A stretch of 64,000 nt of DNA from Candidatus Binataceae bacterium (lineage in GTDB: Bacteria; Desulfobacterota; Binatia; Binatales; Binataceae). This document shows, in pieces, positions 16,753 to 25,218 of the stretch. Position numbers and translations under genes: made by a program. The notes under the pieces are model-generated. The model made no database searches. It was given only the letters and a program-made list of their open reading frames with translations, and was not told where the DNA came from. Numbering within the stretch: the first letter of the stretch is position 1; each line of letters opens with the position of its first letter. Location of the stretch: positions 670,059 to 734,058 of the forward strand of contig DASRHP010000012.1 in the NCBI GenBank assembly GCA_035650475.1. Direction: 5' to 3'.

Positions 16753-17202
16753 TCAGTCGGGGACCGGCATCCTGCTGGTCGGCGCTAACGTCGGAGAGGC
16801 GTGGTTGTGGCGGCAGTACGAGCAGTTGCCCGTCACCTGGACCGCCTCGCCGCTGACCGTCATCGTGGTCGCGTCGGCGCCGACCTTGCTGCTGATATGA
16901 ATCACGGCGTCGACCTGGCGGCCCCATCTGGCGATCGCCATTTCGCGCAGCTTCTGGTTGATGTGGGTGCTGTCGATCGCATCGGGCGAGAGCGGTTCGG
17001 TGTAACTGAGTTCACCGAGCTTCTGGTAGGGGTCGTCGATGCCGCCGGTGGACATCAGGATGCGCTGGCGGTCGAGCATCGTGTTGCCCTGCTGGATCTG
17101 CTCCTGCGAAAGCACCTGCTGCTGTTGCTGGTAGGCCTGGCAGCCCGCGAGCGCAACCGCCAGGGCCGCCATAAAAGCCGCAACCGGGGAAAAATGCCGC
17201 AT
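16753..17202 (-). CDS. Putative lipoprotein, tandem paralogue, CxxCRH tail
   Basis: A 149-aa product with signal peptide and clear lipobox LAGC (Cys21), followed by a Gln-rich spacer. Its core matches the downstream gene almost position for position: GGIDDPYQKLGELSY, DSTHINQKLREMAIARWG, VDAVIHISSKVG, then EAVQVTGNCSYCRH. The two genes are a tandem duplication separated by 20 bp. The function is unknown; the duplicated core plus CxxCRH suggests a binding protein at the outer membrane or in the periplasm. No strong ribosome site is seen in front of either copy. Confidence 0.75.
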   Translation of the reverse strand: MRHFSPVAAFMAALAVALAGCQAYQQQQQVLSQEQIQQGNTMLDRQRILMSTGGIDDPYQKLGELSYTEPLSPDAIDSTHINQKLREMAIARWGRQVDAVIHISSKVGADATTMTVSGEAVQVTGNCSYCRHNHASPTLAPTSRMPVPD

Positions 17203-17243
17203 GGATTCGTCCGCGGGGTCGGCGTTGAAGCCGTCAGATCAGC

Positions 17244-17372
17244 TCATTGACGCCGGCGCCTGTTCTTCGGCGCGCTGTTGCTCCGGCGGTCCATCGCCTT
17301 GCGTCCGTAATGCAGCACTGCCTGACGCACGACGAGCGCCAGCACGATTACAAGCCCGAGTCTCACCCACAT
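17244..17372 (-). CDS. Possible 42-aa single-span membrane peptide
   Basis: An ATG frame from 17372 encodes 42 residues: a hydrophobic helix (WVRLGLVIVLALVV) at the N-terminus and a very basic tail ending in NRRRRQ. This is the plan of many bacterial small membrane proteins. It lies 41 bp before the tandem lipoproteins and in the same direction, so they could share a transcript. No good ribosome site precedes it, so the call is tentative. Confidence 0.4.
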   Translation of the reverse strand: MWVRLGLVIVLALVVRQAVLHYGRKAMDRRSNSAPKNRRRRQ

Positions 17373-17462
17373 TGACCAATCAAGCTGCACGGGTCACGCT
17401 CCGCCAATTTAACTAGCGCGAAGGCGCAGGCTGCGAAAGACGCCGGCGCCCGCATCCCCGGC

Positions 17463-18689
17463 TCAACGCGGGCCGCTGTGCAGGACGCCCGCGCGCTCCA
17501 GTTCGGCGATCTTTTCGGCGCTGTAGCCGAGATGGCGCTGGAGAATCTCGCGATTATGCTGGCCCAGCGTCGGCGCCTCCAGTGGCAGGAACCCGGGGAA
17601 AGCCGAGAACCGCAGCGGGAAACCCGGCGCATCAAACTCGCCGAAGATCGGATCGCTCAGGCGCCGCACGGTCTGGCGCGCCCGCAGGTGGGGATGGTTG
17701 ACGGCCTGATCGATCGACAGCACCGGGGCGACTGGAATGCGCGCCTGATGCAGCGCGTCCATCGCGGCGGCGTCGCTCGGCGTGCTCGCCAGCCAATGCT
17801 CGATCACGCCGACGACTTCTTCGCGATGCTCCAGGCGCAGTGCGTTGGTCTTGAAGCGTGGATCGTCGGCCAGCTCCGGCCGGCCCATCACCTTGCATAG
17901 CGCGGCCCACTGATGGTCGAGGAAGGCCATTACGATCAGGTAGCCGTCCTTGCTCCGGAAGACGCCGGTGGGGCAGATCTGCGGATGGTGCACGCCGGAG
18001 CGTTTGGGGTTAATCGCGCCGTCGCTCGCGCTGAATATCTGCACGTTCATTTCCTGGCAGTGGAAGTAAGCGTCGAGGATCGAAATGTCGAGGTACTGGC
18101 CGACGCCGGTGCGCTCGCGATGGAGAAGGGCGGCGACGATGGCGCCCATCGCATGCGCCCCGGTGGAGACATCACCCAACCCGAGCATCGGGATCGCCGG
18201 CGGCCCGTTGGGATCGCCGATCATGTGGGTCACCGCGGCGTAGGCCTGCGCGATATAGTCGTAGCCCGGCTCGGAGGAGAGCGGCCCGGTCTGGCCGAAA
18301 GCCGACACCGAGCACATGATGATCCGCGCGTTGAGCGCTCGCACCGCCGGATAGTCGAAGCCCATGCGCTTGATCACGCCCGGCGCGAAGTTCTCGACCA
18401 CCACGTCAACCTTGGGGATGAGCCGCTCGATTATCGCGCGGCCTTCGGGCGCTTTTGCGTCCACGCACAGGCTTTTCTTACCGCGGTTCTGCTGGATGTA
18501 ATAGGCGCTCCGGCCGTCGCGGATATAGGGGAAGCCGCGCGAGAAGTCGCCATTGGGCGCCAGTTCGACCTTGATTATCTCGGCGCCCATTTCGGCCATC
18601 AGCCGGGTCACCGTCGGCCCCGCCAGGACCTGGGTAAAGTCGAGCACCTTGTAGCCGTCGAGCACGTGGCGCAGGCCGCCGTTCGCCAT
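17463..18689 (-). CDS. Class III (CaiB/BaiF) CoA-transferase
   Basis: A 408-aa enzyme moving CoA between carboxylic acids. The N-terminal LDFTQVLAGPTVTRLMAEMGAEIIKVE is the family CoA-binding start, and the catalytic Asp is Asp173 in LGDVSTG, followed by HRERTGVGQYLDISILD. The C-terminal half (VAPVLSIDQAVNHPHLRAR) is the usual linker and second domain. The acceptor acid cannot be told. Compared with the second family member at 58148-59353, it lacks the GHDLNY His and looks like a true transferase rather than a racemase. Confidence 0.9.
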   Translation of the reverse strand: MANGGLRHVLDGYKVLDFTQVLAGPTVTRLMAEMGAEIIKVELAPNGDFSRGFPYIRDGRSAYYIQQNRGKKSLCVDAKAPEGRAIIERLIPKVDVVVENFAPGVIKRMGFDYPAVRALNARIIMCSVSAFGQTGPLSSEPGYDYIAQAYAAVTHMIGDPNGPPAIPMLGLGDVSTGAHAMGAIVAALLHRERTGVGQYLDISILDAYFHCQEMNVQIFSASDGAINPKRSGVHHPQICPTGVFRSKDGYLIVMAFLDHQWAALCKVMGRPELADDPRFKTNALRLEHREEVVGVIEHWLASTPSDAAAMDALHQARIPVAPVLSIDQAVNHPHLRARQTVRRLSDPIFGEFDAPGFPLRFSAFPGFLPLEAPTLGQHNREILQRHLGYSAEKIAELERAGVLHSGPR

Positions 18690-18824
18690 CGCTTTTCCTC
18701 CGTCGTGTTGTTGACTTTTCTATCAGGGCCCCGGTGCAACCCGGACCGTCCCGCTGGTCTGGCTTCCGTCGGGCGGGCATTTTAATTGTGTCGGCGCTCG
18801 GTTAGAAACGGTTGGAGAGTTGTG

Positions 18825-19370
18825 ATGTATTTTCAGGTTGGTTCGACAAAGCGGTGGCCGCGATCGCACCATCCGGCCTTGGCGCTCGTCTTGGGGGCGC
18901 TGGCCGCCTTTGGATGGGGATGCGCGCGCGTGCAGGTACATGCGCCGGTCGCGACCGCTACCCAGATGGGCGACTACATGCTGCCGGCCAAAGCGCCAGA
19001 CTGCGCGATGCCGGTCCTGGGTGCGACGCCCCAGCGAGACTTCCATCAGGTCGCGATCGTCGAGGTCTATGCTGATCGCTCAGCCACAGATAGCGAATTG
19101 CGCACGCTGCTTCAGCGCAAGGCCTGCGAGGTCGGCGCCGACGCGCTCGTGATTACCGCGCAGGGTGAGCAGAAGGAGGGCGAGAAGATCAAAGGCGCCG
19201 CCGCCGGGCAGCCCAACATCGGCCCCGGTTCCGAGGATCCCCAGTACGGCCCCAAGCACCATCCGGTGGTCGGCGAAGTAGGCCACGCCGAGCGCTACAT
19301 GGGCGGTATCGCGATCGTTTATCCCAAGCAGGGCGCCGCGTCCGGAGCTACCTCCAGCGCCGTGCGATAG
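18825..19370 (+). CDS. Exported protein of unknown function, YbjQ-like pattern
   Basis: A 181-aa product with an N-terminal hydrophobic segment (PALALVLGALAAFGWGC) whose Cys33 has an atypical lipobox. The mature part contains HQVAIVEVYADRSATDSELRTLLQRKACEVGADALVIT, a strand-helix-strand pattern like YbjQ/heavy-metal-binding small domains and faintly like the tandem lipoproteins at 16.3-17.2 kb. The C-terminal third is low-complexity Gly/Pro/Lys. ATG 18825 is supported by GGAGAG at 18814-18819. A TTTAAT box at 18781-18786 could be its -10. Confidence 0.65.
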   Translation: MYFQVGSTKRWPRSHHPALALVLGALAAFGWGCARVQVHAPVATATQMGDYMLPAKAPDCAMPVLGATPQRDFHQVAIVEVYADRSATDSELRTLLQRKACEVGADALVITAQGEQKEGEKIKGAAAGQPNIGPGSEDPQYGPKHHPVVGEVGHAERYMGGIAIVYPKQGAASGATSSAVR

Positions 19371-19470
19371 GGCGTGGGCGGCGTCGCGGACGGGTCTGGC
19401 CTTTCAGCGAATCCAAGGCGGTCCGGTGTCCTCGTGCGGCCGAACAAGAGTTTCGAACCTAGATGATTTT

Positions 19471-19546
19471 TGGTGGGCAGGGAGTGAATCGAACACTCGA
19501 CACGAAGATTTTCAGTCTTCTGCTCTACCGACTGAGCTACCTGCCC
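19471..19546 (-). tRNA. tRNA-Phe (GAA)
   Basis: On the minus strand the 7-bp acceptor stem GGGCAGG/CCTGCCC closes perfectly, the D-arm has GCTC...GAGC, the anticodon stem GAAGA/TCTTC encloses loop CTGAAAA with anticodon GAA (19513-19511), and the T-arm is GAGTG-TTCGATT-CACTC. The 3' ACCA is encoded, unlike in the other tRNA of this window. It is a single tRNA between an exported protein gene and gshB. Confidence 0.97.
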
Positions 19547-19657
19547 ACCGGCGCGGCCCGAGCTGCTCGCGGGCGGCGGCGGTCTTATTGGTACCCGTCC
19601 CGCGACGCCCTTGCAACAGCGCGATTGCTGCCGCCGGCCCGCGCAATCCAACGCCGG

Positions 19658-20617
19658 CTAGCGGTCGAGCGCGGTTACGCGCTCCTCGACGAAGTCGATC
19701 ACGCGCGCCTCTAGGTTGACGCCGTCGAGGCGGTCAATCTCCTGCACTCCGGTGGGCGAGGTCACGTTGACCTCGGTGAGGTAGTTGCCGATGATGTCGA
19801 GCCCGACGAAGTACAGCCCATCGCGCTCCAATCGCGGCCGCAGCATTCGGCAGATCTCGCGGTCGCGTGCGGTGATCTCGGCCCTGACGCAGTTGCCACC
19901 GACGTGGATATTGCCGCGGTTCTCGTCGTCGCGCGGCACCCGCAGCGTGCATCCCAGCGGCTCGCCGTTGAGCGCGATCAGCCGCTTGTCGCCGTCGCGC
20001 ACCTCGGGCAGATAACGCTGCGCCATGATCAGGCGCGAGCCGAAGCGGGTGACCGCCTCGAGGATGGCGTTGAGGTTGCGGTCCTCGGCCGAGGCCAAAA
20101 ACACACTCTCGCCGCCGTGCCCGTCGAGCGGCTTGACGATCATCCGCCCGCCCTGTTCGATCATGAATTTTTTCAGCCGGCCGAGGTCCTGGGTGACAAG
20201 CGTGGGCGGAATCGCGCCGGGAAAGTTGAGCGCGTAAAGCTTCTCGTTGGCCTCGCGCAGGCCCGCGGGACGGTTGAGCACGAAGGTGCGCCGACTGTCG
20301 GCGAGGCTCAGCAGCATCGTCGCGTAGAGGTAGTCGGCGTCGGCCGGCGGGTCCTTGCGCATGAAGATCGCGTGGAACTCCTCGAGCGCGTACTCGGCGC
20401 CGTCGTCGCAGAAGCGGTAATGCGGCGTCGCACGCCTGACCTCGCATCGCCGCGCCCGCGCGAACGCGCGATGGCCGGCGGCGAAGAGGTCGCGCAGGGC
20501 GACGAAGTAAATCTCGTGGCCGCGCGTCAGCGCCTCGAGCATGAAGACGAACGTGGTGTCCTTGTCAGGCAGCACGCCCTCGAGCGGATCCATCACAAAG
20601 GCGAATTTGTAAGCCAC
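19658..20617 (-). CDS. gshB: Glutathione synthetase
   Basis: GshB joins gamma-glutamylcysteine and glycine using ATP, the last step of glutathione synthesis. The 319-aa product is an ATP-grasp enzyme: FVMDPLEGVLPDKDTTF at the N-terminus, FMRKDPPAD, IVKPLDGHGGESVF for the nucleotide loop, and FVGLDIIGNYLTEVNVTSPTGVQEI near the C-terminus, all hallmarks of bacterial GshB. It follows rsmE by 3 bp on the same strand (prmA-rsmE-gshB operon, with overlap or near overlap). gshA is not in the window. Confidence 0.96.
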   Translation of the reverse strand: MAYKFAFVMDPLEGVLPDKDTTFVFMLEALTRGHEIYFVALRDLFAAGHRAFARARRCEVRRATPHYRFCDDGAEYALEEFHAIFMRKDPPADADYLYATMLLSLADSRRTFVLNRPAGLREANEKLYALNFPGAIPPTLVTQDLGRLKKFMIEQGGRMIVKPLDGHGGESVFLASAEDRNLNAILEAVTRFGSRLIMAQRYLPEVRDGDKRLIALNGEPLGCTLRVPRDDENRGNIHVGGNCVRAEITARDREICRMLRPRLERDGLYFVGLDIIGNYLTEVNVTSPTGVQEIDRLDGVNLEARVIDFVEERVTALDR

Positions 20618-20620
20618 CGG

Positions 20621-21361
20621 TCAGCCTTCTCCGCCAGTTTCCCAAAGCGCGTCGGCCGCGATACTGAGCGCGGCCAGCGCCGCCGTTTCGCTGCGCAACC
20701 GGCGCGGCCCGAGCCCCGCCTCGACGAAGCCCGCGGCGCGCGCCGCCGCAAGCTCGCCGTCGGTGAAGTCGCCCTCCGGACCGCATAAAAGCAGCAGCGA
20801 GCGCGGCCGCGTCGCGCGCACCAGCGCGCCGAGCGGGCGCGCGCCAGCGCGCAGGAGCACACAGAGCCTGCCCCCGCCGGCGCACCGGATCAAGTCTTCG
20901 ATCCCGAGCGGGGCGCGAACCTCGAGCGCGCGCGGCGCCGGGCTCTGTTTGGCCGCTGCAGTCGCCAGCCGGCGCCATCGCGCAAGCCGCTCGGCACCCG
21001 CCCCGCGCGCGACGCCGCGTGCGCACACTATCGGCCACAGCTCGGCGGCGCCGAGTTCGGCCGCCTTCTCGACCATAAAATCCATGCGCGGACCCTTGAT
21101 TATTGCGGCCGCGAGGATCAGGCCCGCCAGCGCCTTGGCGGGGCGCGGCGGCGCCGCGGCGACCTCGATAACTGCCTGCCGCGCCTCAAATTCTCGAATC
21201 CGTCCCGCATACTCGACGCCGCGCTCGTCGAATAGCGCGACCTCGGCGCCCGGCTCAAGCCGCATCACGTCGCGCATGTGATGAAGCTCGGCACCCTCAA
21301 CGCGGGCGAATGCGCCGTCAATCGCCCCGGACGAGACCGCGAAGCGCGGGGGCCGTTTCAT
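20621..21361 (-). CDS. rsmE: 16S rRNA m3U1498 methyltransferase
   Basis: RsmE methylates N3 of U1498 in 16S rRNA. The 246-aa product has the N-terminal PUA-like part (HHMRDVMRLEPGAEVALFDE) and the C-terminal SPOUT knot: MDFMVEKAAELGAAELWPIV, LLLCGPEGDFTDGEL and the AdoMet loop GLGPRRLRSETAALAAL. ATG 21361 is chosen by the MKRPPRF start; it overlaps the prmA stop by 4 bases (ATGA), consistent with coupled translation. Confidence 0.95.
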   Translation of the reverse strand: MKRPPRFAVSSGAIDGAFARVEGAELHHMRDVMRLEPGAEVALFDERGVEYAGRIREFEARQAVIEVAAAPPRPAKALAGLILAAAIIKGPRMDFMVEKAAELGAAELWPIVCARGVARGAGAERLARWRRLATAAAKQSPAPRALEVRAPLGIEDLIRCAGGGRLCVLLRAGARPLGALVRATRPRSLLLLCGPEGDFTDGELAAARAAGFVEAGLGPRRLRSETAALAALSIAADALWETGGEG

Positions 21362-22287
21362 CGCGCGAGCACCAGCGTGGCCCATCCGCGATCGCGCCGC
21401 CTGGCGACGAGCCGAAGCTCGGGGCGGAAGCTGGCGAGCAGCCCCGGCACCTCGCGGCTGAGAATTCCGCCGAGCACCAGGAGTCCGTCGCGCGTCAGCA
21501 GCCGTTTGAGCGCCGCCGCCATCGCGGCCAGCGTCGAGCTCAGGATATTAGCCGTCACCAGATCAAACCGTCCGCACAGGCGCGCTACCGGCGTCGCCGA
21601 AAAGCGGATCGTCCGCCCCGTCGAGTTGAGCGCCGCGTTCTCGCGCGCATTGTCTAGCGCGGCTTCGTCGATGTCGATGGCTGTGACGCGTGCGATGCCC
21701 AGCAGCCGCATCGCGATTGCGAGGATGCCGGATCCGGTGCCGACGTCGAGTGAGTTTCTGAAGCGCCGCCCGGCGCACAGCGCCTCCAGCGCGCGCAGCG
21801 CGCCGTAGGTTGTCGGATGATGGCCGGTGCCGAATCCCTGGCCCGGATTGATAACGACGCGCAGGCGGCAGCCGTCTTCCACGCTGCGGCCGGCTCGCGT
21901 CTCCCACGGCGGAACGATGAGCAGGCGACGGCCGACGCTGAGCGGTGCAAAGCGCGCCTTCCATGCGGTTGCCCATCCGGGGTCGGCAACACGCCGCAGA
22001 CGCGGCGCACGATCGTTTCCGGCAAGCATCCCGGCCGCCGCCATCGTGCGGCGGATGGTGCGTAGTCGCGCAGAACTGAGGTGCTCGAAGTACGCTTCCA
22101 GCCCGACCGTGGTGCGGCGGCCGACGACGCGGTGGTCGCCGCTGACCGCGCATCCGAGCGCGCCGTGCGCGACCAGCACGCCCGCCGCCTCGTCGGCAAT
22201 GGCGGCCGGTGTCGTGAAGGCGACGCGCACGTAGCTTTGCGTCTCCGCCCGCCCGCGCGCGGGCGCCTGCTTGCGGCTGGTTCTCAT
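21358..22287 (-). CDS. prmA: Ribosomal protein L11 methyltransferase
   Basis: PrmA trimethylates ribosomal protein L11 with S-adenosylmethionine. The 309-aa product has the small N-terminal L11-recognition domain and a class I methyltransferase fold. PGQGFGTGHHPTT, the LDVGTGSGILAIA AdoMet loop and the NILSSTLAAM catalytic region are all diagnostic. It is the first gene of the prmA-rsmE-gshB unit and is divergent from gdpD across a 155-bp gap. Confidence 0.96.
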   Translation of the reverse strand: MRTSRKQAPARGRAETQSYVRVAFTTPAAIADEAAGVLVAHGALGCAVSGDHRVVGRRTTVGLEAYFEHLSSARLRTIRRTMAAAGMLAGNDRAPRLRRVADPGWATAWKARFAPLSVGRRLLIVPPWETRAGRSVEDGCRLRVVINPGQGFGTGHHPTTYGALRALEALCAGRRFRNSLDVGTGSGILAIAMRLLGIARVTAIDIDEAALDNARENAALNSTGRTIRFSATPVARLCGRFDLVTANILSSTLAAMAAALKRLLTRDGLLVLGGILSREVPGLLASFRPELRLVARRRDRGWATLVLAR

Positions 22288-22365
22288 CGCAACCTCAAGA
22301 ATAAGGGATCGTGGCGCGCCTTTACGAGTAGGCTTTCGCCTGTGGAAACCCGCCGGTGTTCGAAT

Positions 22366-22395
22366 TTGCCCGCGGGGCCGCCGCGCGGGTACACT
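22366..22395 (+). promoter_or_regulatory. Candidate promoter of gdpD-dnaG
   Basis: TTGCCC (22366-22371) and TACACT (22390-22395) stand 18 bases apart, each matching the sigma-70 consensus at four positions. Transcription would start near 22402, about 40 bases before the gdpD ATG. It lies in the divergent gap with prmA. Confidence 0.35.
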
Positions 22396-22442
22396 CGCGC
22401 GCAGAGGGGCAGGGTCTGGTTCGACTGGGTACGGGGCGGACG

Positions 22443-23144
22443 ATGCTGACCATCGCCCATCGCGGGGCCAGCGGCGACTACCCGGAAAACACGCTTAGGG
22501 CATTCCTGGCCGCACTCGAGGCCGGCGCCGACATGTGCGAGTTCGACGTCCGGATGAGCCGCGACGGCGAGGTGGTCGTAATCCACGACGCCACGGTGCG
22601 TCGCACGACCGGCGGCCGCGGCGAGGTTGCGGCGATGGAGCTTGCGGCGCTGAAACGATTGGACGCGGGCGCCCGCTTTGGCGCGCGCTTTCGCGGCGAG
22701 CGGATCCCGACGCTCGACGAGGTGGCGGTGGCGCTTGGCGGTCGATGCGGGATGAATATTGAGCTCAAGGCAAGCGGGCTCGAACGCGCGGTATGCGAGA
22801 TCGTGCGCCGGCACGACGCGATCGGCAGCACGGTGGTATCCAGCTTCGAGTGGAATCAGCTCAGGCTCGTTGCCGAGGCAGAGCCGCGGATCCGTATCGC
22901 ACTACTTGCGAGCGGCGACCGGCTTGCGATGATTGAAGCGGCGGCCGCGATGCGCGCGTACGCGGTCGCGCCGCGCTTCGACCTGGTGCGGCCGGAGCTC
23001 TGCGCCGAGGCGCATCGGCGCGGCCTTCGGGTCCTGACCTGGACGGTGGACCGGCGGCGCGCGATGCGGCGGCTTATCGCGGCCGGCGTGGATGGCATAA
23101 TGACGAACTATCCAGAGCGCTTGCGCCGAGTGCTGGGAACCTGA
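22443..23144 (+). CDS. Glycerophosphodiester phosphodiesterase
   Basis: GDPD enzymes split glycerophosphodiesters to glycerol-3-phosphate and alcohol. The 233-aa TIM-barrel protein has the catalytic N-terminus IAHRGASGDYPENT, metal/acid residues in CEFDVRMSRDGEVVVIHD, NIELK in the middle, and LTWTVD...GVDGIMTNYP at the end, all family signatures. ATG 22443 is chosen because the TIAHRGA strand begins there. No signal peptide is present, so the enzyme is cytoplasmic (UgpQ-like). Its stop overlaps the start of dnaG by one base. Confidence 0.94.
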   Translation: MLTIAHRGASGDYPENTLRAFLAALEAGADMCEFDVRMSRDGEVVVIHDATVRRTTGGRGEVAAMELAALKRLDAGARFGARFRGERIPTLDEVAVALGGRCGMNIELKASGLERAVCEIVRRHDAIGSTVVSSFEWNQLRLVAEAEPRIRIALLASGDRLAMIEAAAAMRAYAVAPRFDLVRPELCAEAHRRGLRVLTWTVDRRRAMRRLIAAGVDGIMTNYPERLRRVLGT

Positions 23145-24901
23145 TGGCGCGCTATTCCGACGCCAAGATCGAAGAGGTCCGCAACCGCGCCGATATCGTC
23201 GAGGTCATCGGAGCGCAGGTGCGGTTGCGCCGCGCGGGCCGCAACTTCGTCGGCCTCTGTCCTTTTCACAGCGAGAAGACGCCGTCGTTCTCGGTCAACG
23301 CCGAGCGCGGATTCTTCCACTGCTTCGGATGCGGTGCCGGCGGCAGCGTATTCAACTTCATCATGCGCACCGAGGGCTTGAGCTTCCCGGAGGCGGTCGA
23401 ATCGCTCGCGCGGCGCTACGGCGTGGCGCTTCCCGCAAGCGGGGGCGAGGCGGGGCCAGGCAGGAGCGAGCGCGAGGCGGCGCTGCGCGCCAACCAGGTC
23501 GCCGCCGATTTCTTCGAGCATGTGTTGTGGAAGACGCCCGAGGGCGCGTCGGCGCGCGACTACCTGGTGCGCCGCGGTCTCAGCGTCGAGACCGCGCGGA
23601 CCTTCAAGCTCGGCTTCGCCCCCGACCGCCAGGCCAATCTGGCGGGCGCGCTGGAGCGGCGCGGGTTGCTCAAGGCGGCGGCGACGGTCGGCCTGGTCCG
23701 CCAGGACGCCGGCGGCGCACGCGACCTGTTTCGTGGGCGGCTGATGTTTCCGATCCGCGACACGCAGGGACGCGCGATCGCGTTTGGCGGACGAGTGCTC
23801 GACCAGCGCCTGCCCAAGTACATCAACTCGCCCGAATCGCCGCTCTACTCCAAGGCGCGCAGTCTGTACGGGCTTTACGAAGCGCGCGCGGCGATCGCCA
23901 AGGCTGACCGCGCGATCGTGGTCGAAGGCTATCTCGACGCGATCACGGTATGGCAGGCTGGGTTCGAGGAAACGGTCGCGAGCCTCGGCACGGCGCTCAC
24001 GGTCGACCAGCTACGGCTGCTCGGGCGCCATACGCGCAACGTTCTTGCCTGCTTCGACGGCGACGCGGCGGGACGCAAGGCGTCGCTGCGCGCACTGGAG
24101 ATATTTCTCGCGGCGGGGATGCTCGGGCGCGGCATCTTCCTCCCAGCCGGCTTTGATCCAGACACGTTCGTCAAGGAGCGCGGTGCGGCGGCGTTCGGCG
24201 AATTGGTCGATTCGGCCGGGCTGCTGGTCGACTACTATATCGCCGAGCAGGCGGCGCGGGCGCGCGGCTCGCTGGAAGCGCGTGCGCGTGCGGCGCAGGA
24301 GGTCGCTGGACTTTTGCGCCAGGTGCAGAACGCCTTCGAGTTTGATCTGCTCGCGCGCAGGGCGGCCGACGCGCTGGGCGTGAGCGAGGAGCTGCTGCGC
24401 GCGCAGGCTCGGCGCGCGGGGCGCGGGGTATCCGACGCGGCGCGCCCCGGACGCGCCAGGGCCCCCGCAAGCGTCGAGAGCGCCGGTGTTTTCGACGGCG
24501 CGGCGGCTGCGGAGGTCGCCCTGCTCGCGGTCGCGTTGCTCCATCCGCAGCTTCGTGGCGAGCTCGCCGCGCACGCCGAAATGTTCGAGGACGCCGCGCT
24601 AGCGGCGACGTTCGCCCAAGTGTGCGCCAGCGACGAACCGCCAGCGGCGCTGGAAGCCGGCGTCATCCAGCGTCTGGACGAAGCGCTACGCTCAAGGCTA
24701 AGCGCGCTCGCCGTCGGCCCGCTGCTCGATACCTTCGAGCAGGCGCGGATGCTGGCGCACGACTACGCCGAGGCGCTGGCGCGGCGCGTCCGCCGGCGCG
24801 CGCTGGAAGCGCGGCGGCGGGCGGCGCAGGGCGCGGCGAGCGCCGAGGAGGCGGCGGCCGCGGCGCAGGAGCTGATCGCCCTGCGCCGCGGCGGCGGTTG
24901 A
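23144..24901 (+). CDS. dnaG: DNA primase
   Basis: DnaG makes RNA primers for replication. The 585-aa product has the CHC2 zinc-binding domain (CPFHSEKTPSF...FHCFGCG) in the first 70 residues, the RNA-polymerase domain with YINSPESPLYSK, the TOPRIM segment (VVEGYLDAI, then CFDGDAAGRKA with metal-binding acids), and a shorter, Ala/Arg-rich C-terminal DnaB-interaction region (from about 430). It overlaps the GDPD stop by one base. The usual rpoD downstream is absent; tRNA and a zinc-ribbon gene follow instead. Confidence 0.95.
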   Translation: MARYSDAKIEEVRNRADIVEVIGAQVRLRRAGRNFVGLCPFHSEKTPSFSVNAERGFFHCFGCGAGGSVFNFIMRTEGLSFPEAVESLARRYGVALPASGGEAGPGRSEREAALRANQVAADFFEHVLWKTPEGASARDYLVRRGLSVETARTFKLGFAPDRQANLAGALERRGLLKAAATVGLVRQDAGGARDLFRGRLMFPIRDTQGRAIAFGGRVLDQRLPKYINSPESPLYSKARSLYGLYEARAAIAKADRAIVVEGYLDAITVWQAGFEETVASLGTALTVDQLRLLGRHTRNVLACFDGDAAGRKASLRALEIFLAAGMLGRGIFLPAGFDPDTFVKERGAAAFGELVDSAGLLVDYYIAEQAARARGSLEARARAAQEVAGLLRQVQNAFEFDLLARRAADALGVSEELLRAQARRAGRGVSDAARPGRARAPASVESAGVFDGAAAAEVALLAVALLHPQLRGELAAHAEMFEDAALAATFAQVCASDEPPAALEAGVIQRLDEALRSRLSALAVGPLLDTFEQARMLAHDYAEALARRVRRRALEARRRAAQGAASAEEAAAAAQELIALRRGGG

Positions 24902-25031
24902 ACGCAATGTCGCCATGCTGCATCCAGTATTGCGAACGTCGGATGAAAATTGCGGCGCAGATTTGGTTCAAACTCCCCTTAAATGTACGCGCGAAAGTTG
25001 GTACGATGGTGATAGCCTGATGCGCTCGCAA

Positions 25032-25107
25032 GGGCCCATAGCTCAGTCCGGTTCAGAGCTGCCGGCTCATAACCGGCTGGTCCCAGGTTCAAATCCTGGT
25101 GGGCCCA
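25032..25107 (+). tRNA. tRNA with CAU anticodon, probably tRNA-Ile2 (lysidine)
   Basis: The acceptor stem GGGCCCA/TGGGCCC is perfect, the D-arm is GCTC...GAGC, the anticodon stem is CCGGC/... with loop CTCATAA (CAT anticodon), and the T-arm is CCAGG-TTCAAAT-CCTGG. CCA is not encoded. A CAU anticodon means elongator Met, initiator Met or Ile2. C4-G69 and C5-G68, which the lysidine synthetase TilS favours, are present, and no mismatch is seen at position 1-72 as in initiator tRNA, so Ile2 is most likely; elongator Met is not excluded. Confidence 0.9.
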
Positions 25108-25218
25108 TACCCATTAACAGACGGGCACGATTCGGTTTGCGTCCGCTGCGCGAAGAGCGCGGCGCCTGTTGTCGAGCGCCGCGACGCGCCAATCGGCCCG
25201 CATCCCACGGAGGCGGAA

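Noticed and set aside
16262..17202. Cytochrome c motif in the tandem lipoproteins
   Set aside because: The heme motif is CxxCH; here an Arg stands between the second Cys and the His (CxxCRH), so covalent heme is not supported.
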